A stretch of 64,000 nucleotides of DNA, from assembly GCA_019614645.1 (NCBI GenBank), contig JABWDB010000015.1, positions 4,148,501 through 4,212,500 on the forward strand, written 5' to 3'. This document shows, piece after piece, positions 59,085 to 64,000 of this stretch (within the stretch, counting starts at the first letter, position 1; each line of letters opens with the position of its first letter). The notes beneath the pieces are model-generated. The model made no database searches. It was not told where the DNA came from and was given only the letters and a program-made list of their open reading frames with translations. Source of the stretch: Stratiolaelaps scimitus. Its lineage: Eukaryota; Arthropoda; Arachnida; Mesostigmata; Laelapidae. The position numbers and the translations under genes were made by a program.

Positions 59085-59219
59085 GCGGCCTCAGCCCCGG
59101 TCCCCAGCCAATCCCCCCTCCCCAATAATCCCTAGAAATAATTCCTAATTATTGTATGCGGATAAATAAATATGAAGCTCGTGTAGTGTTGTATAATAAT
59201 AATAATAATAACAACAATT
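59085..59219 (+). mobile_element. 3'-end remnant of the same LINE family
   Basis: CCCCAATAATCCCTAGAAAT followed by CCTAATTATTGTATG..GATAAAT..CGTG matches the 3' untranslated region of the minus-strand LINE at 42.24-42.31 kb base for base over the first 18 positions and more loosely afterwards. It ends in (ATA)n at about 59192-59211. No coding part of the LINE could be recognised upstream, so the copy is either very short or strongly decayed. Confidence 0.6.
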
Positions 59220-60572
59220 AAATGAGATTTCTACAAGAAAGCTCTTCAGTTTCGGCCAGTTGCGGGTTTTGGCTCATTAAAACAACCCTGCAATTACTAC
59301 AGACGGTCTTCCCAAGGAGAGACGAAACTTTGGCTCCAGCAATCAGTTTAGCTTGAGAACGCCCTGCACGACTGCTACGAGAACGGTGTAGGACCGAACG
59401 ATACTTTGACCTCGCTAACAAGATCTGTCGTTATATTGGCCGAGGGTCACATATTGGGCTCCAGAAAGCTGTGGGCTCTAATAAGTCGTTCTCCTACATC
59501 AACGTTATGGTCGTCGACTCAACGTCCATTCGAGGAGCCTCGATATATATATACAATAGTGCGGTAGTCCTTATGAGAACAAATGGTTTTCTGCCGGTGG
59601 GTGCCGGTTCGGCAACAACAGCCGGACGTGTGTGGCACTCGTGTAGAATGTTATAGCATGAGACTGGCCCAAAGAGGTGTCCTCGATTCGCGTACCCCTC
59701 CGCAAAGAATAGCCTTAAGTCCACCGTCCACTTGAATAGTCCAGTGGAGTTGTGCGGCTGATCCAACAGGCGAACGAGGACAGGCGTTTCATAGCCACGT
59801 GCTCATTTTGGACCTGGCACTTCGGATCTGTTCGAGGTCCTCTAGGATTGAAAATCTGAACATAACCACTTTGCAGGAACAATGTTGGCTAAAATATGAA
59901 CGACTAAACTGTAGTCGACCGGATTGTGAGTTGGATAAGGAACGATTCTCATCAAATCCCTAGTCGACATCGCCGAACGACCATACAGCCAAGATCTGTC
60001 CAATTGAAGCAGAAGCCTTTAGGGCACGCAAGCCCCCATGCAGGAAGACCCCCGTTTACCAGTCCCGTCTTGAAATATATAGCCATACGCAAAAACGTTC
60101 AGCAAAAACTTAATTTGCGCTTCTTCCAATGATAGTGGCAGTGTCCTTTCGAGCAGGGAGCTACCCCGTCCTGCGGTTACACTGATGTCAGTGCAATAAA
60201 CGAGGTATCGCTGGTGTTGGCTTGCGCTGCAGTTTTATGCATATGTTCGCATAGGCGACGCTGACAATCTCGGCCCCCACACCTCAACGCCAGCTCCCAG
60301 CGGCACCGATCAGAAACCCATGAAGCTGATGATGCATAAACCACGGTGGGAGCCTTACATCTAGTACCATGTGTCTGATCCTGTCGGTGAGATGGCGCAT
60401 GGCTTAGTCGTAGGGGAATGGAGCCTGATTCCTTTTGGCAGCAAAGGGCAAGCTGCCCCCTTTACGGCCTTGCTGCCGGAAGGTCCCCGGCCTGCTCAGG
60501 CCTTCGGGCAAAGTAAAGCCGGAAGGACCGTAGCAGGCCGTTACGTCGACGCGGCGTTTACGTAATGAACGC

Positions 60573-60574
<2 letters not shown>
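59220..60574. other. Stretch without recognisable gene
   Basis: A C+G-rich piece at 60430-60540 contains several short inverted repeats (GGCCTG/CAGGCC type). No domain recognised. Confidence 0.55.

Positions 60575-60639
<65 letters not shown>
60575..60639. repeat. (AT)n microsatellite, about 65 bp, uninterrupted
   Basis: Longest perfect AT tract in the window; expected to be length-polymorphic and cruciform-prone. Confidence 0.98.
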
Positions 60640-60641
<2 letters not shown>

Positions 60642-61640
60642 TAATGGAGAAGGATAATAGTTGTCGCTTGTGACCAAAGTTTTGCTGCATGTGCCAGCGG
60701 CACTGTTCAACCCTATACATCGTGCACTCCCGTTCCTTCGCCACGAGAGACCGTTGAGCGGGCCATTGACAGCTGAGGTCGTGTTTTTTTGGATAAACGA
60801 GATATATCGGAGACTTCTGTGTCGGCTTCGTTTGTAGCAACATTTTGCACAATAATTGCATTTCACTATATAGCATCCTATATTGCATCCTGAAGGCGCC
60901 AAAGACCTTCCGCAATCGCGCTGGAAAGTATGACATGGTCTGACATTTACCATAGGTGGGCTTCCAGATGAGCTTTCGGGCGGCTGCTGATTAATGCTTG
61001 TAACTTTTTGAGTCGACGAAGCGAGCTAAAATATTGTAATATTTACTGGTATGTTGCAAGCTCGTTTTTATTATAATGGCGACAACCAATTTTCGTTTAT
61101 TATGGCTGCAAACCATTGACCTCATAGAGGTTTCTATAGGTACAGCACAGCGTGGTATTCCCGTAAAAATGCTCACAACTTCACATCATCATTGTACTTG
61201 TATTCGTTTAAATCTCGTCACATCGGGAAAAAGTGTATGAGCTCTGTCGTCGATTTCGGCCGTTATGTGCATCCAAAAAAGTCTAAGCCAGCGGCTTGAG
61301 CGCTACTTGAGGCGCTCTCATGGGCACCTACATTGCCTTCGGCGCCTCAATCAGCAGTTGATTAGCTCGACCTATCGAAGTGCAGAGGCCTGATTGTGTC
61401 ATTGACCAGCTCGCACAGCTTCGTTGCTTCACGAATACCATGGAGTTGGTTATACGAACACGTCGCCGATACCCTAGCAATGTCCTCGTTTATAGTCGTG
61501 CGAGAGCCAACCATTATATCAAGAATAGCGGTAACGGAGCAATTTAACGTGCGAGATGAAAAAGGGTATGTTCGGACGGACTTGCTATGGCGGACGAGAT
61601 GCCAGTTGTTCGAGTTAGAACCAATAGCGCATGTCGCACT
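60640..61640. other. Stretch without recognisable gene
   Basis: Only frames that read through the AT tract exceed 100 codons. Nothing recognised. Confidence 0.6.
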
Positions 61641-61725
61641 ATGGTAAAGGTAAAGCTTTAGTGATTTATTAAAGGAACTGCATACAATACTTAAGTTCTC
61701 TTATTATATATGTTATACAACATAC
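61641..61725 (-). mobile_element. SINE, family C, copy 3, 5'-truncated
   Basis: On the minus strand the sequence reads GAACTTAAGTATTG, GCAGTTCCTTTAATAAA and AAGCTTTACCTTTACC. This matches the 3' half of the copy at 33.07-33.23 kb over about 60 bp with few gaps. The tRNA-like head is missing. Confidence 0.65.
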
Positions 61726-61741
61726 AAGGTATGTGTTGTTA

Positions 61742-61765
61742 TCCTCTCTCTCTCTCTCTCTCTCT
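61742..61765. repeat. (TC)n tract
   Basis: About twelve TC units abutting the left end of the long inverted repeat. Confidence 0.95.
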
Positions 61766-61971
61766 CTAACTCGCAACTAATAAGTATCGATATCACTCAT
61801 TGATTAGTAAATAGATTGCCGCTCACATAGGTATAAGGATACATTGGTGATCTATATATATATATATATATATATAGGCATCTAGATCACAAATGTATCC
61901 TTATACCTATGTGAGCGGCAATCTATTTACTAATCAATGAGTGATATCGATACTTATTAGTTGCGAGTTAG
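61766..61971. repeat. 88-bp near-perfect inverted repeat around a 30-bp AT-rich spacer
   Basis: The left arm 61766-61853 (starting CTAACTCGCAACTAATAAG) and the right arm 61884-61971 (ending CTTATTAGTTGCGAGTTAG) are reverse complements at 87 of 88 positions. The single difference is at left 61846 against right 61891. The spacer 61854-61883 is mostly (TA)n. The transcript or single strand would form an almost uninterrupted 88-bp hairpin. I see no open frame and no target-site duplication. Possible explanations are a foldback element, a hairpin-RNA locus or a recent snap-back duplication. Confidence 0.97.
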
Positions 61972-62321
61972 CAGCTCCAGCGTTCAAGCTCTGGTCGATT
62001 AGCACAGCGGCTCTGGACAATAGATAACTCCATTGGGTCTAACCCTTCAGACGAACTTGAACGCCTCAACATTGAATCAGCATTGTCATCACATGCTGCC
62101 TTCTTGGTGCCGCATACTCGCTGTGCTAATAACCTTGCCCATGACAATTTCAACGAGATGTCTTCATTTTCCGCAATTCTCGTCTATTGTAGCATGTGCT
62201 GCTAACTCCATAGCAACTCCCACCGGTGGTCTCCCATCGTAAATCGAATCACTGACACGAACAACCTGATCTACGTCGATGGCTGTTGGATGCGACGGGA
62301 TCGGGCTGTTGCACGCATCCG
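61972..62321. other. Stretch without recognisable gene
   Basis: Two short frames; nothing recognised. Confidence 0.6.
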
Positions 62322-62374
62322 GCCGCCCCTTCTCGCCAAAGGGACTGCTTGCCTCTATGGCGAGAAGGGGCGGC
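62322..62374. repeat. 17-bp perfect GC-rich hairpin, 19-base loop
   Basis: GCCGCCCCTTCTCGCCA (62322-62338) pairs exactly with TGGCGAGAAGGGGCGGC (62358-62374). In RNA this would be very stable. No following T run suggests a terminator on the plus strand. Confidence 0.95.
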
Positions 62375-62754
62375 TGTCTATGCTAGTGATATCCTTTCAA
62401 GCTGTTATCAGTGCTTCCGAATGATATCGGCGGATGTGAGTATGATATCCAGAGGTCTGCCTCTGTCGAACGATTTTTACTCTCGTGGGCTCGTGGACGT
62501 TTAGAAACGAACATCAAATAGCGGACGCGCGTGGTGTCGAGCTCCCGGACCTCTACTCTAATCGAATTTAAGCAGCGTTGCCTAGTAAAGCCCATGCGTG
62601 TGGGTTAGCGGTGGCAAACTAGCTATTGGCTATGATAACATGCCCCACCGCCCCCCTGTTTTGACCCCACCGCCCCCCTGTTTTGACCGAACTCCGTTGT
62701 TATTCATGCTTGAAAGCAAACGGATGTAAGCGAATATGCGCCTTTCTAAACTTT
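62375..62754. other. Stretch with a short direct repeat
   Basis: CCCCACCGCCCCCCTGTTTTGACC occurs twice in tandem at about 62643-62690 (unit about 24 bp). No gene recognised. Confidence 0.7.
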
Positions 62755-62780
62755 TCTTTTGAGAGGAGGAAATTTTCTTC
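62755..62780 (-). mobile_element. Family A 3'-end match, copy 3 (fragment)
   Basis: GAGAGGAGGAAATTTTCTTC at 62761-62780, preceded by a short T-rich stretch, is identical over 20 bases to the 3' end of the family A copy at 18.65 kb. The rest of the element cannot be aligned convincingly, so this is either a fragment or another element sharing the same 3' end. Confidence 0.5.
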
Positions 62781-64000
62781 GTAAACTGGATCGTTGCTTC
62801 TGCTGAGCATGATAATGGCATGAAAAGCGATGTGATGGTCGTTCGTGTATAAAAACGCCTGCATATCTAATAAGGGAAATAATGACACAGACAGGAAATA
62901 GTAAATAAACTCTTAAGATGAAGGGCAAAAATAATCAAGGAAAATCAACGCCATCTCTATATAGTGACATTAGCACCATGTCATAGCCCTGCTCGTTTGG
63001 CGTAGCCGAATCCTCAAGCGTTGTACACGAAATCGTCCAGTGAGCTTCTACTACTAGCAGCCGGACAATGCAGTGCCCTCATCAGGCGATTCGGCCAGGT
63101 CTTCCTTTGCGGCCAGGCGTGAGTTTCTACAACGTGAGAGGTCCCAGCGGACAGGCGGTATCAATTTCAGCCGGTTGGCCCGCTCCGCTCATGGGAGAAG
63201 AAGTTAGCAAACTTTTCCAAATATATTTCCACTCTGTATCTCTCTGTGCAGGCGGGAACCCACGTAGAGGTAGGCGCTTACCGAAGCAACAATCACACAG
63301 TTGCTACTGCCCACTGCTTCGACTCTATGACGAATACGCCGGCGTCCGAATCTGCCCTCTGGGAGAGCTAGCGATTTCGAAGGGACGTTCCGTAGCGCGA
63401 TCTCTAACTTTCTGAACTTTCACAAATAAACATTTACTCTACGAGGTTTGTGACTCTCGACAGACCCTGCCCATCTCAGTATTTCGCCATTTTCACTCTG
63501 TGTACATATGTGTGTGTGTGTGTGACTCCGTGACGGCTCTTTATCAATCCTCTAACCCAATTGCGCTATGATATATAATATCGTTCTTCGTTTTCTCCCG
63601 GGATGCTCGCTCCTCGCAACGCTGTAACTCGACGTGGACCTTGATAAATGGGTCACAATCGGAACCGCTCGACCACCGCGAGCCGAACAACTGATAAGGC
63701 CGCATCTGACAATGTTGACAAATCATCCTTCATTCCTATCAACGTCCACTTCTGTCTTCGTCCGAAACTGTAGAATCCGCAAAGTGTCACATACATACCT
63801 GTATTTGGTCGATGCCCATGCGTTCTCAAGGTGTCCGGCGTACCGCCCAATGATCAATACACTGAGGAATCGAGCAAAGATACTTAGAATAAGCTATTCA
63901 TTATCTATCGCTGACGCTATTTGTTACCATCTTCTAAGAACAGATGGCCACTCATCACAGTCCTGTCGTGAATCATCACATGCGAGTTACTCAAACGCTT
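62781..64000. other. Stretch without recognisable gene
   Basis: A 115-codon plus-strand frame (63068-63415) has no domain. A (GT)n run lies at about 63509-63524. Nothing else seen. Confidence 0.6.

Noticed and set aside
60541..60953. 131-codon minus-strand frames with long Tyr-Ile runs
   Set aside because: The runs are translations of the (AT)n tract; both frames over the tract stay open for the same trivial reason.
1..64000. CRISPR array, operons, integrated virus or phage
   Set aside because: No regularly spaced direct repeats with unique spacers, no gene clusters and no viral or phage protein motifs were seen; the repeat content is that of an animal nuclear genome.

Overview
This is a metazoan-type nuclear sequence with almost no recognisable coding content. 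It has no operons, no run of compact open frames, many long (TA)n microsatellites (up to about 65 bp), triplet repeats, dispersed tRNA-derived SINE-like elements and remnants of one non-LTR retrotransposon (LINE) family. An arthropod or another invertebrate with a moderately large, repeat-bearing genome fits best. That is inference: nothing here identifies a species. I cannot call a single intact protein-coding gene with confidence. Most open frames are short and lie in C+G-rich, CpG-rich blocks that are open in several frames on both strands at once.

Layout. 1-9060: a SINE copy at the left edge, a second SINE family (163 bp with target-site duplications), a possible tRNA-like promoter segment, and a block at 7640-9060 unusually free of stops, possibly decayed coding sequence. 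9061-16500: direct repeats, AT microsatellites, two C+G-rich blocks (12.0-12.8 kb and 14.9-16.1 kb, the second holding the longest open frame of the window), a 71-bp GGC tract and a truncated SINE. 16500-24300: mostly featureless, but with a textbook-looking recursive splice site at 17.5 kb, a second copy of the 163-bp SINE family, and a complete 249-bp tRNA-headed SINE with 19-bp target-site duplications. 24300-31100: C+G-rich blocks alternating with AT microsatellites, a 24-bp perfect palindrome and a hairpin. 31100-42200: a weak promoter/first-exon candidate, a SINE copy, a 28-30-bp tandem repeat, a nested foldback and another C+G-rich block. 42217-42863: a nested pair of LINE insertions, each with its own target-site duplication. 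43000-58900: microsatellites, three more C+G-rich blocks and small hairpins. 58900-64000: another LINE 3' end, a 5'-truncated SINE, and an 88-bp near-perfect inverted repeat (87 of 88 positions) around a short AT spacer, followed 350 bp later by a 17-bp perfect GC hairpin.

Interpretation. The simplest reading is a large intron or an intergenic region of an animal genome. The recursive splice candidate would place a long plus-strand intron here, and the C+G-rich triplet-bearing blocks could include untranslated or first exons of regulatory genes, but neither point is proven. The mobile elements are the best-supported annotations. The most unusual single object is the 88-bp inverted repeat at 61766-61971.
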